Position numbers and translations under genes: made by a program. A DNA stretch of 64,000 nucleotides from Silene conica (taxonomy: Eukaryota > Streptophyta > Magnoliopsida > Caryophyllales > Caryophyllaceae), in NCBI GenBank assembly GCA_029255685.2, contig CM055318.2:27702001-27766000 (forward strand), written 5' to 3'. The notes beneath the pieces were generated by a model that was given only the letters and a program-made list of their open reading frames with translations, made no database searches and was not told the DNA's origin. Shown in pieces: positions 26,489 through 37,773 of this stretch. Every line of letters starts with the position of its first letter. Positions within the stretch are counted from its first letter, which is position 1.

Positions 26489-27064
26489 TGTAACAACCCG
26501 ACCCGCCACCGTCGTAACACAAACCCAATAAGATGGGTGTGCACTTTTGGGCCTGTTATTTGTCCTCACTTAAGCCCAAAAGCACAAGGCCTTGTTACTA
26601 AGTGGTGGGTGGAAGTTATTATAAACATATCACAAGCCTCACATTCTACCGATGTGGGACAACTTTCCACACAAACTCATATCATACTCTTGGGGTGTTA
26701 CAAACTCCCCCACTTAAAGAACACAACGTCCTCGTTGTGCCTCAAACTTGACCACAACCAGGGCCAGAATCCTCACCCCGCTAGGTGTGTGACCCGGGTA
26801 CTCCCGACCACAGGCTCACCACACGGTCGCAGGGTCGCTCTGATACCATTTGTAACAACCCGACCCGCCACCGTCGTAACACAAACCCAATAAGATGGGT
26901 GTGCACTTTTGGGCCTGTTATTTGTCCTCACTTAAGCCCAAAAGCACAAGGCCTTGTTACTAAGTGGTGGGTGGAAGTTATTAAAAACATATCACAAGCC
27001 TCACATTCTACCGATGTGGGACAACTTTCCACACAAACTCATATCATACTCTTGGGGTGTTACA
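26489..27064 (-). mobile_element. TRIM retroelement (576 bp), reverse orientation
   Basis: Two 214-bp terminal repeats (26489-26702, 26851-27064; one difference seen, TTATAAAC/TTAAAAAC) flank 148 bp. On the minus strand a primer site TGGTATCAGAGC adjoins one repeat (26837-26848) and a polypurine tract AAGTGGGGGAG adjoins the other (about 26704-26717). The flanks are ATCAA (26484-26488; 27065-27069). The empty site is seen in copia A at 32879-32895 (GATATGATCAATTGCAAG). It encodes nothing and must be moved by other elements. The near identity of its repeats suggests a recent insertion. Confidence 0.95.
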
Positions 27065-27069
27065 ATCAA

Positions 27070-27168
27070 ATGCAAGTACGACCTGGAAGACACCTTGCAT
27101 TGAGTGGGAGATGACGTAATAGGACAAGAGAATTGGTGACGCACACTTGTCGAGGACAAGTGGGAGAT
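27070..27168 (+). other. 3' end of copia B body with polypurine tract
   Basis: It ends GACAAGTGGGAGAT directly before the 3' LTR. The purine-rich AAGTGGGAGA is the likely plus-strand primer; copia A has the same words before 32987. Confidence 0.85.
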
Positions 27169-28408
27169 TGTTGGGAAATGTGTCCTCAACAATAGTGCGA
27201 TCACGACAGTGATAAAAATCATTGTCATAAATCTTATGAAATGAATATGCAAGGGACGATCCAATATTGATTTAGTCAACTGACCAACATTAATCGGTAA
27301 TGATTGGCTGACTAGAGTTTAACATTACTGTCGTATGACGGTGGTAGTCAGTTGATCCCTTTAGGTCACACCTATAAGACAGACCCCTTAAATATATATA
27401 TTGATCAATTGTATATGATACGAATTGATCGATTCCTTAAAACCATATATCGAAAAATCAGTGGTTGAATCTTAAAGTAAGATTTATATTTGAAATTGAA
27501 ATGTGTCAATTGTCAAATATTAATCGATATTTATGAAATGTCGAAATTAGAATGAGAAGGGTTCGTGGTTATAACAAATGTTGTATATCGTATTGACGAT
27601 TATCATAATAACCATATTTTGAGACGGTGATTATGAATTACTAAATAATTTGTTAAATATGATTTGATTAATTTAGAAATATTATTTATGTGATAAATAT
27701 ATTTTAAATTAATACAATTGATTTATGTCACATAGGATGTCACATATTACACAATTGTACAAATTACAATTTTGTAAAATAAGGTCCATTTTACAATATA
27801 ATGTGTCGTGTGTATATGCATGTGTTATGGATTAATGTTAGTAATATTAATTCTTACACACTTAATGATTACTATAAGATAGTCTTATATACCTATTAGT
27901 AGGTATGCATACTTGAGTGCATGTGTAAGACAAGCAACCTATTTTGGTCTTCCTAAACACATATCACACGACACACACCACCACACTACCTCACCCTCTA
28001 TAAATGTGAATAGTTCACATCATTGTTTTCATTCTAACTTATGCATTTTTCTTTAGTATGAGAAAAATTCAAGAAACCTCTAACACAATATTATGTACAT
28101 AATATTTTAAATACTAATAAGAGTATTAGTATTCGGTTTTGAGATAACCTAATTCTGTCTCCTAGCTCGGGTTCGGTCTTCGGTGTTTAAGGGTAGGTCT
28201 TGGGTGCATCGTAAAGGAGGCAAGCTAATTTGGTTGCTCCGTGGAGGATCGTCCTAGCACTTTTCGGACCGTTTGTAAGGCCCTTTCCTTCATTGTTCCG
28301 CATTCACTTTGCATGCATAAGATCGACTAAATTAATATGAGTTTAATTAGTATAATTAGTAAGACTAATATTTCGAACTAGCTAGTATGACTACCTTAGT
28401 TTCCAACA
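27169..28408 (+). repeat. 3' LTR of copia B
   Basis: It is 1,240 bp, the same length as the 5' LTR, with about 14 scattered substitutions and no length change seen. It is followed by TAACA, the target duplication, and then by the resumed LTR C. Confidence 0.95.
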
Positions 28409-29208
28409 TAACAATCCTCAATACGATTATATGAAGTATCCGTCGCAAAACATGAAATTTCGGAAAATAACATAAGAACATATGAACATCAACAAGGCAT
28501 GAATTCATCACATAAGAACATTCCTAAACATGTTACTAAGTCTATTAATCATCAAACCTTAACAAAAATCAGAAACAATAACAAGAACACAACAAAACTT
28601 GCTATTTTAACAAAAAGGCCGAGTTACTCGTAATCGTCACCTCAAAAGCAATCCGGCTCAAAGATCTTCCTCTAGGATGAAGCTATCCACTTCCGGGTCG
28701 TCCAAGCCCACGCCTACAAGCACGAAAAACGAGATTACGGACTGAAAAACGAATTCTTAGGAAAACAGCCCATTTTTTCGAAATAGAGGAAATGAAAATC
28801 GGAAGTGACGGATGGCTTGCAAATTCGATGAGGATTCTGAAAATGTTATTATTACCTTGATTTGATGAACGGATGATGAAGAAATAAGCAAAAGAAGATG
28901 ATTATTTATGGAGGTTTATGAAAATGGAGTTTACTGTTATTTTGTTCTTGAGGATGAAGAAATGTCGACACAATTGATTGTAAGGGGCTTAAGGATTGTC
29001 CTTTCCGTGTTAAATGAAACGGGTTAGGATACTTGAACGGGTTTTTAAGATGTGAACTTAAATTACCAAGTTTGTATTCGTCTTAAGGACTTAAGGTTCT
29101 TAAGACGGATTTTACTATTTATTTAAAATCCTTTTCGATAAACAATTAAAATATTATTTTATTACTTAAAATAATTAAAAACGCTTAAAATATATTTTAT
29201 AAAAATAC

Positions 29209-30030
29209 GGGATCCGGTGAGAACAACCTTACAATGAAAACCGGTGAGAACTCTTCCTTACGGAGTTTTTTAAAAAAATTAATGACATAATTGGATTCGG
29301 CATGGAATTTTATGGCCAGAGAACATATTTCTTAGTCTAGAAAATAAATACTAGTGGCGGAAAAATGATAGATACGAAAAAATAAATAGTAGGTGCATGC
29401 AAATAAATAAAACGTATCTCACCTTGATTTCCGTCACTAGTATTTATTTTCTAGACCAAGAAATATGTTCTCTAGCTATAAAATGTCATGCCGAATCCAC
29501 TAATATAATGAGAACCATGAGAACTCTACCTTACGGACTTTTAAAAAAAAATTAACGACATATTTGGATTCGGCATAGAATTTTATGGCTAGAGAACATA
29601 TTTCTTGGTCTAGAAAATATATACTAGTGACGAAAATCAAGGTGAGAAACGTTTTATTAATTTTCATGCACCTACTACCGATTTTTACGTATCTATCATT
29701 TTTCATGCACCTAGAACCCGTTTTAATGCACGTAAAGCCTATTATTTCATGCACCTAGTAATCATTTTCATGCATGTAAAAAATTCCATGCACGTAGTGG
29801 ATGTTTTCGTGCATTTATAACTGTTTTAGTATGCCTAATTATATTTTGGTACACTAAGTATATATTTTGTTAATAAAATCAAAATTTTTTGTTTAATGAT
29901 ACTAAAGTGTGTATTTGAATAAGTTAAACTAATGGTAAATGATCCATCGAAACTTTCGAAACGAGATATGGTGAAAATTTAGTGAGGGTTCTCATGGTTC
30001 TCATTATAAGGGTGGTTCTCACCTGATCCC
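29209..30030. mobile_element. Foldback-like element with three 68-bp arms
   Basis: The ends GGGATCCGGTGAGAAC and, reverse-complemented, GGGATCAGGTGAGAAC form an inverted repeat that continues loosely for about 40 bp. Inside, a 68-bp block occurs at 29293-29360, inverted at 29431-29498, and again direct at 29566-29633, so neighbouring blocks can pair. CATGCACCTA words repeat to the right. No protein and no clear target duplication; the flanking LTR end is missing. Confidence 0.65.
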
Positions 30031-30035
30031 GACCC

Positions 30036-30072
<37 letters not shown>

Positions 30073-30073
30073 G

Positions 30074-30125
<52 letters not shown>

Positions 30126-30126
30126 A
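30031..30126. repeat. TA/TATG microsatellite
   Basis: About 95 bases of TATA with interspersed GTATAT follow the foldback element at its right side. Confidence 0.95.
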
Positions 30127-30129
30127 ATA

Positions 30130-31712
30130 TAAATATATCATGTATGATTCATGAGTCGAATTCCGTACATCTCTTCTTGTTTAATTCACATGCTTACGAC
30201 ATTAAACTTGTCATTTAATTCTAGTTTATTTTATTTTCCGAATGAAATGTAAACTTGTAGAATGAGACTTGTCAAATGAATTCTCGTTATTTTGTTGCTC
30301 ATGTGAATTAAATGCTTGAGTGATACCGTTGTTCTTGTATGGTTGAATGCTTAAGCCGTTTTAGAAGCTAAGTTGAAGAGGAAGCCCCCCCCTCCCCGCC
30401 GGCCAGGCTTTCGGAAGGGAAACCGGCTCCCGCTTCAAATTAACTTCTATAAACTAGCTTAAGCGTTGTCTTGTTTGAATTGAGGCTCATATGTGTTAAA
30501 TGATATAGTTAACAGTTATGCTAGCTTGAGTGGTAATGATAACGGTTATGTTGTCTTACTTGTTATTTTGGTAACGGTTATGTTATATTAAGTTGAGTCA
30601 GTTAACGGTTATGTTGCCTTGCTTGTGTTTGGGTGACGGTTATGTCATTCTAAGTTATGTTGGTGACAGTTATGTTACCTTGTTTGTGAATAGATAGCGG
30701 TGGTACGATTTTTGTATCATTGTCATGAATTAATGCCACCCAAGTTATGAGATTTATCTATGTTCGGGATTGGTCGTAGGCCGTGCTCATGCGCTCCCGT
30801 AGTTGGAGGTCGTGCTTATGCGCTCCGGTCCCCGTGTGTCGTTCGGTGTAGGTTATTACATCGAGAGCTCTGGCCAGGTCATAGGCATATAGTTTGCGGT
30901 TATGCTCTATATATAGAATTGGTGTCGTGGTTATGCATGCGTCCCGATAGCTAGTGTCGTGGTTATGCGATCTAGTGGTCAGTGGTAACGGTTATGTTCC
31001 CTGACGACGTTTATTCTGTTCTTGTGTGTGATTTCTTTGATTGGCCACGCCTTCTCGTTGTTGGCCGTTGAGTCAATCATTTGGTTGTTCTTTATGTGAG
31101 TGAACATGCCACCTAGTTGTTGGCCGCTGAGTCATTCACTTGGTTGATTATCCGTTTCGATAATAGTTCATATGTTGACTATGCTTTTATTTCACATTGT
31201 GATCTATGCCTTTTTCAGACGCTTTGACGTACCGTTCATGCCTTGTTCATGATTGTCATATTCGAATATATATCATGTTTGATTACTTGTTTAAGATTAT
31301 GCATGTTCATATGTATACCTTATGTTGTATTACGTTTACGTGTTTTCTGACAAAAGGTGGCTGGGAGAACCTCAAGTTACTCCCCACTGACTGTGGCGTA
31401 CATGTTTCATGTATGTAGGTTGGTGCGGTTTGGGGAAGACGTGTGGCTAGCGAGCATTGTTGATTATTCGACAGTTACCCATTTGCGATTAGTTTAGTTT
31501 TAAATTATGTTGCTATCGAGGGATACCTTATCCCTTGTAAATTTACAATTATCTTGTATAAGTTTTACTTTCTCTTTAGTTTCAATCTTCCGCATGTTGT
31601 TTTGATATTCCGCGATCAAGTTTCATTTATATATGTCGAAAGTTTTTTAAAAGTATCGCATTTCCGCTACATGTTACTTGTTTATTCTTATATAATATCG
31701 CGGGGTGTCACA
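30130..31712 (-). repeat. 5' part of the minus-strand long LTR, with its own array
   Basis: Read on the minus strand it begins TGTGACACCCCGCGAT at 31712. It contains the conserved CATGTACGCCACAG/CAGTGGGGAG block (about 31370-31410) and the GGTTTCCCTTCCGAAAG block (about 30410-30425). Between about 30500 and 31010 the word AACGGTTATGTT recurs with arms that pair (for example GGTGACAGTTATGTTACC at 30660-30679). Frames at 30760, 31206 and 31554 show no domain. Confidence 0.6.
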
Positions 31713-32986
31713 CAAGGAGAACTAGCAAATCGTTCTGGGATTCGAAGAAGAGTTTACAGCCAAAGACAAAAGGTTAACAAACTCAAAATTTTCAAATCCA
31801 TGAGGATTAAGTGTAATCCTAGGTTGTTTCAAGTTGCTTGGTGAATATAAAATTGTTTTATAGCCAGGAAATCAGAATAAATACAAATTAAATTTTAGTA
31901 CAAATGTGACTAGGTACATAAGAGCGATAAGTTGATCTCTCTAACATACCAACATGTCACCAGTTATAAGATAACAGTGGGAGCTTCTTTCAAGGAAATG
32001 AACTCAAATCTAGTATGAGATCTAGACATGTACTCAAATAAGATCATGTTCTACGAGATAATATGAGTCAGAAGGAAACCGAAATTTGTACAGTTTGGAA
32101 TACGTGAATAAATGGTGTATTCACAATTCAAGCTACTAATGCAAATTGATGAGTGTGCATCAAATATTGTAAGGTGTGAAACAGTAATACTGTATTGACA
32201 ATTCATACATGACAATCACTTTTATCGTTTGAGTTATCATTAACTCATTGTTCATAAATAATTTGTCAATATCCAAATGGGTTGTAAGATACAATGTTGA
32301 ACCCCATTAATGTGAACTGGATTAAGTTAGTATGGCCCCTAGTCGCTTGTATGAGGTGACGTCTCAAAGAGACTAGAGTGTGAGGCGATTGATGGCAAGT
32401 TCAAATGTCATAGAGTCATATGATATGACTAGTCGATCACATAGGCATATGATATGACTAGTCGATCACATATGATATGACTCTATAGTCGATCACATGG
32501 GCAAGTGACCGCTTATAGAGTTCTGAAAATTTTATAAATAGCCTGGTCGTGGCAAGAGCTACTATAGTATTCTTATGAGTCGATTCTTAGACTAGAGACT
32601 ACTCGCCCCAGGGGGCACAGTTTTGGTATAGCTTTGATTCATTCCCTACGACTTTTCGTAACTGGAGTCAATGGGTTTCTTTTGGGTTATGTTAGGCCGT
32701 GGCTACTTTAAGGGAGTATTAGTGCGATAGGAATTGTCCACCCCTTTGTCAGGGTTACTCAAATCTCAAGGCCACTCGAGGAGTAGTTAACTAGAAATGC
32801 GTGGCCACGCTCGGAAGGTATTTATGGTAGATAATTCCGGTCAAAGTAGTTAATCTCCAGATCGAGAAAACCACTCAAGATATGATCAATTGCAAGTGCG
32901 ACCTGAAAGACACCTTACAATGAGTGGGAGATTGTAATAGGACAAGAGAATTGGTGACGCACACTTGTCGAGGACAAGTGGGAGAT
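31713..32986 (+). other. Copia A noncoding body, last part, with polypurine tract
   Basis: It resumes copia A after the CAAGG duplication and aligns with copia B (GGCGATTGATGGCAAGTTCAAA, GCGTGGCCACGCTCGGAAGG). It holds the uninterrupted counterpart of the TRIM target and ends GACAAGTGGGAGAT before the LTR. No coding sequence. Confidence 0.85.
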
Positions 32987-34157
32987 TGTTGGGGTATGTG
33001 TCCTCAACAATAGTGCGATCACATAATTAAACCTCATGACGAGAATATGTAAGGGATGATTCGAATTATATAGTCAACTGATCAACGACATTAATCGGTA
33101 ATGATTGGCTAGCTAGAGTTTGACATTACTGTCGCATGACGGTGGTGGTCTATTGATCCCTTTAGGTCACACCTATAGGACAATTCCCTTAATAGATAAA
33201 TTGATCAAATGTATATCGATACGAGTAGATCAATTCCTTAAACAAATATAACGAGAATAAGACAGGTTAAATCTTAATGTAAGATTTGTTATTGAAATTG
33301 AAACGTGTCAATTCTCAAATATTAATCGATGTTTACGAAACGTCGAGATTAGAATGAAAATGATCGGTTATAATTGCAAATGTTTTATATCGTATTGACG
33401 ATTATTGAAATGACCATTTTATGAAACGGTAATTATGAATTACTAGTCGATTTGTTAAATATGATTTATTTAATTTATAAATGATATTTAAATTGTTAAA
33501 TATGCATTTTAAATTAAAACAATTATATGACATATCTCATGTCACATACAATTGTACAAATGAAAAATTATAAAATGTAAATCCATTTTAAGTAAGGCGG
33601 GTATCGGTTTTGATGGTAGTATTAAAGGGTTGGTTTTGTGTAATTAAGACACAAAACATGATGATTAAAGCATGGTTAGCTTTAATCATTTAGGCTTGTA
33701 TCCTAGAGCCACCCTAGCATTATGAGTTAGCACCAAAGCTCCCCTTTTGCCTTCCTCATAGCCGGCCTCACGACATCCCACACACCCCCATAAAAATTTT
33801 AAAATGTTTACAAGTTCATAATCTAATCCTAATGCAAATATTTTTCTAGTGTGAGAAATAACAAAACTCTCTAAAATAATTTAGAAATACTAGATTATAA
33901 ATTATATTATAATTAATTATAATATTCTCATATTATTCTAATAAGATTAGAATATAGTTTAAGGAAATCGAGCATTGTCACCTAACTCCTGTATTACTCA
34001 GTTATTAAGGGTTTGTCTTGGGTGCATCATAAAGGAGGCAATATACTTTGATTACTCGGGTTGGAGGATCATCCTTGCACCGTTTTCATTGGATTGTAAG
34101 GACTCGACATCTCTTGTTCCGCAAATTTATTTTATGTATGCATAAGATCTTAAATTG
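32987..34157 (+). repeat. 3' LTR of copia A, cut by CACTA-2
   Basis: It begins TGTTGGGGTATGTGTCCTC and follows the copia B LTR (AACAATAGTGCGATCAC, GGTCACACCTATAGGACA, GTTTGTCTTGGGTGCATC) with considerable divergence. Its last ~90 bp are missing at the CACTA-2 junction. Confidence 0.85.
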
Positions 34158-34174
34158 GTCTACAAGAAATAACC

Positions 34175-34510
34175 TTCATTCCTACGGACTGTTGCCGTCG
34201 CAACGTAGCTATTAACCGTAGAAATAATCACTTTCCTACAGATTATCCGTAGGAATGTGGTTGTAGGAATGTTTCGTAGGAAATAAACGTCATCTCGACG
34301 GATTTTCTGTAGGAATAATCACTTTCCTACGGACGTTCGTACAAATGTTAAAATTTCACGAGTTATTTGAATAAAACAACCTTCCTACGAAATTTCGTCG
34401 GAGAAGATAAATGTCCTACAAAAATTATGTAGGAACCTGTAAAATTCGTTAGACACTGTTGTTGTATTATACTGACGAATTGTCGTAGGAAATTTCGAAT
34501 ATTCCGTAGG
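34175..34510. repeat. Subterminal repeats of CACTA-2
   Basis: At least eight copies of CCTACGGA or its complement TCCGTAGGA occur, often as close inverted pairs such as TTCCTACAGATTATCCGTAGG. This is the expected arrangement for the binding sites of a CACTA DNA-binding protein. Confidence 0.8.
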
Positions 34511-35709
34511 AAACATATAAGAATTTGGGAATATTCGACCCGTTTTATAGCATGCCCAATTGTCTAAATTCCTGCATAAATTAATAAATAATTCATCGTC
34601 ACTCAACCGAAAAGCGGGAGACCACAATTCACACAAAAACTGCAATATAGAACTAATTTCAAACTTTTCATAAAAGAAAATAAATGTAGAGTATTATGTT
34701 ACGAACATAAAAGTTCATCAAATACAAAGCATAAAATATGTTGGGAAATGTGTCCTCAACAATAGTGCGATCACGTCAATGATAATTTTCATTGAAAAAT
34801 CTTATGATAAGAATATACAAGGGATGATCCGATATTATATATAGTCAACTGACCAACATTAATCGGTAAAGATTGGCTGACTAGAGTTTGACATTACTGT
34901 CGTATGACGGTGGTGGTCAGTTGATCCCTTTAGGTCACACCTATAGGACAATCCCCTTAATTAATATATTGATCAATTGTGTACGATACGAATTGATCAA
35001 ATTCCTTAAAATCGAATATCGAGAAATCAGAGGTTGTGTATAACCCCTCGTCGCAGCGGAAAATAAAACATTCAAACATGCCAAAATTTACGCGGAATTT
35101 AAACTTTAACATGCATGATAAACGAGGTGAATTAAAACAAACTGTACAAACTGTTATAAACCAAAACATAGATAAGTATAGGTCTAAGTACGAAAGTATA
35201 ACTACAAACAGCCTGGGATGGCACATCCCTACAGGCACTCAAGTATAAAAACCACAACGACTAAGTCTAGCTACACGATAAGAAAGGTAAGTCAATGATG
35301 AATGGATCATCGCTCGCTAGCCTCCAATGTAACCCATCAGCTACCAACCTGTCATGTACCTACATACATGAAAACATGTACGCCACAATCAGTGGGGGTT
35401 ACTAGAGTTCTCCTAGCCACCTATTGTTAACGACACGTAACACATAAAGCATCCAACATACTCCAACATTTATAACATGTGAAGCATATATATCAATATC
35501 TCATCTTTCACATCATCATGCAATACTATGCAAAGGCTCTCAACTAACTTCGGAACTATTTCAAAGGAGAGTCGGTTTCCCTTCTGGTTGCCCGGCCGGG
35601 GGGTCTTTCAATCCAAACCGTTTACGAAACCAGACTAAGAGTCGGCCAATGCCTTGGACGAACAGTTCTAATATCAACATCACTCTATATAAACACAATC
35701 AATCAGCAA

Positions 35710-36213
35710 CATCTGACACTGTACCCCAACTCAGGCAAGCAGATGCAGTCAGCAGTATCTAGAACCTACCGCAACTCAGGCAAGTACTAAACATAATCAG
35801 CAGTGTCCAAGTCACACCCCAGCTCAAGTAAACTTGGTACACAAGTCAGCAAGCATACACCGGTAGCCACAACTCAGGCACGCATGGATACCAATCAGCT
35901 GATAATGGTTCAAAACGCAACTCAGTCAGAACCATTACCCTTCGTAATGAAATCGGGATCCCAACTCAGACCCAACCCACTACGGTCATACAAACTCACG
36001 GTAGGAGAGAGGTCGCAACTCAGACATATCCATACCGCATCATCCATACACGACACGGTCCGTATATGTCGCAACTCAGACTAGGCCGTCACGCCACAAA
36101 CACTCACGTGTCAAACTAGAGGATCGCAACTCAGATCATAGCTTGACACGCATCAAACATCAGTACATATCGTACTCTAGCGGTCCCAACTCAGATATAT
36201 TCTGATATGTACT
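35710..36213 (+). repeat. Hairpin array 1 in LTR D
   Basis: About ten units share the loop word CCCAACTCAG or CGCAACTCAG. Strong stems are CATCTG/CAGATG (35710/35740), GTGTCCAAGT/ACTTGGTACAC (35803/35832), TAATGGTTC/GAACCATTA (35903/35929), CGTGTCAA/TTGACACG (36107/36143) and AGTACATATC/GATATGTACT (36162/36204). Other units pair only weakly. Confidence 0.8.
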
Positions 36214-36471
36214 ACAACCAGGTCCTTAGTCCTAACTTTACTAACCTCTAAATAACACTTAATAGACCCCAGGAACTAAGTTGAGGGAGAGCCGGTTTCC
36301 CTTTCGGTTACCGGATTGGGGGGTCTCTATCCTCACTCCATTCCCGAACCCAATATAGTGCCGCCCGTACAACGGGGATCACAAACACACTTATAAGGCA
36401 TACGGAACAAGTCTCAAGCAAATCGGACAACCCGATCAAAAGTTAAAGACGATAATGTGAGAACAGGGGCT

Positions 36472-36865
36472 CTCAGCCGGTGCCAGACCGTCTGCCGGTC
36501 GGCCGGCTGGGAGTCCCTTCCCCAACATGCAGCCAGTCAAATAAAACCAAGGAATAGGACCCTCAGCCGGTGGTCCGGCTGCCGGCCACCCGGCTGGGAG
36601 TCCATTCCCAACTCACTCCTACAGACCTTTGAAAGGAGGGTTGCATCCTTAGCCGGCCGACCGGCCGCCGGCCAACCGGCTAGGAATCCTTCCCTAGCTC
36701 GCTTTTACAAGAAATCCACAAACATTAAGGCCTCTGAGCCGGTCGACCGGCTGCCGACCACCCGGCTCAGAGTCTTAAGCACAATCCTAAAAATTTCGAA
36801 AACACAAGAACATACTCCAAGCCGGTCGACCGGCTGTCGGTCGGTCAACCGGCTCAGAGTTCCTG
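36472..36865 (+). repeat. GC-rich hairpin array 2 in LTR D
   Basis: Five units run AGCCGG...CCGGCT. Their outer bases covary: CTCAGCCGG/CCGGCTGGGAG, CTTAGCCGG/CCGGCTAGG, CTGAGCCGG/CCGGCTCAG. The units are about 75-90 bp apart. Confidence 0.8.
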
Positions 36866-37773
36866 AGCCATAAAAACGCATTTCGACAATGAATCAAATC
36901 TTCCAATAAATCGATACAACGTTTATAAATGCAACAACACAAGTTCACCCAGCATATTTAACTTACATGTGAATCATAAACAAGCATTTAAGTCCTACAA
37001 GAACACATCTTAAGATCATACTTTGTATTCGTCCTAACTTTGCAAAAACTGAAATGAATGTAATAAGCATATGAAACATCATAACCCTTGATTAAATCAT
37101 GTCAAGAACATGTAAAACGAATTCCTACCATATTCCTATACTCATACATCAACAATAACTCAATAAATCAGAAACCACATCAAGAACAACACAAATTGTG
37201 CTACTTTAACAAAAAGGCCGAGTTACTCGTAATTGTCACCTTTTATGCGTCTTCCTCCAAGCTTTCGTCTACAATATACGAGTCTTGAGTCAAGTCCTCC
37301 AAATTCTCGCCTTAAAACACAAGAAAAACCATATTAGGAGCTTAAAACGGAATTTAGGGTAAAACAACCCATTTTTCGAATTCAATAAAACAAAAATTGA
37401 AAGAGATAGAAAACTTGCAAATCTCGAGAGGATTCCGAAAATATAAAAATTACCTCGATACGAGTTCGGGAAGGGGTCGAGATGATGATTTGAAGCTTGA
37501 AGGAAAGATGAACAATGGAATTTGTTTTGTTACTGTGAAATGAAATGTGAATGTCGATGGAGAGGTTTAAGGTAGGTTTTTATATTGTCCTTTCACTTTA
37601 TTTGAGTTGGGTTATTTGTTTGTGATACGAACTCAAGTCGGACTTAAAATATGTCAAGTGAACGAGATCTTAAGAATTAAAATATTCTTAAGACAGAACT
37701 TAACGGAAAACTTAAAATAAGATTTACGATTTATTAATAAAATAATATTATATTTCGGAAAATACTTTAAAAT

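Larger units (their letters stand above)
19572..28408 (+). mobile_element. Complete Gag-only Copia element (copia B, TR-GAG type)
   Basis: Two LTRs of 1,240 bp each (TGTTGGG...CCAACA) enclose a primer site, a long leader, one intact gag gene and about 3 kb of noncoding DNA. A perfect TAACA duplication flanks it (19567-19571; 28409-28413). Pol is absent, and the related copia A shows the same layout, so the family probably depends on proteins of other Copia elements. By eye the two LTRs differ at about 14 positions (roughly 1%). A TRIM interrupts its 3' part. Confidence 0.93.
14395..29208 (+). mobile_element. Long LTR C (hairpin-array family), interrupted
   Basis: It begins TGTAAAACCCCTCTCGAAAGCGG and follows the order of the copy at 35037: a purine-poor leader, GGGGAGTGACTAGAGTTCTC, hairpin array 1, GGTTTCCCTTTCGGTTACC, GC-rich array 2, then an AT-rich tail ending AAAAATACGG. 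Its own parts are 14395-15823, 18905-19571 and 28414-29208, about 2.9 kb. The usual last bases (GTTACA) are absent because the foldback element at 29209 follows directly, so the right target duplication of CTAGG (14390-14394) was not found. Confidence 0.75.
13375..31712 (-). mobile_element. Minus-strand long LTR (solo), heavily interrupted
   Basis: On the plus strand it starts TGTAACACCCCGATATT and ends GGGGTGTCACA, flanked by CAAGG (13370-13374; 31713-31717) within the copia A body. The right part (30031-31712) read on the minus strand follows the order of the long LTRs at 14395 and 35037 (CATGTACGCCACAG..CAGTGGGGAG; GGTTTCCCTTC), so its 5' end is at 31712. Its own sequence is 13375-14394 plus about 30031-31712. 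Everything between came later. Confidence 0.75.
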
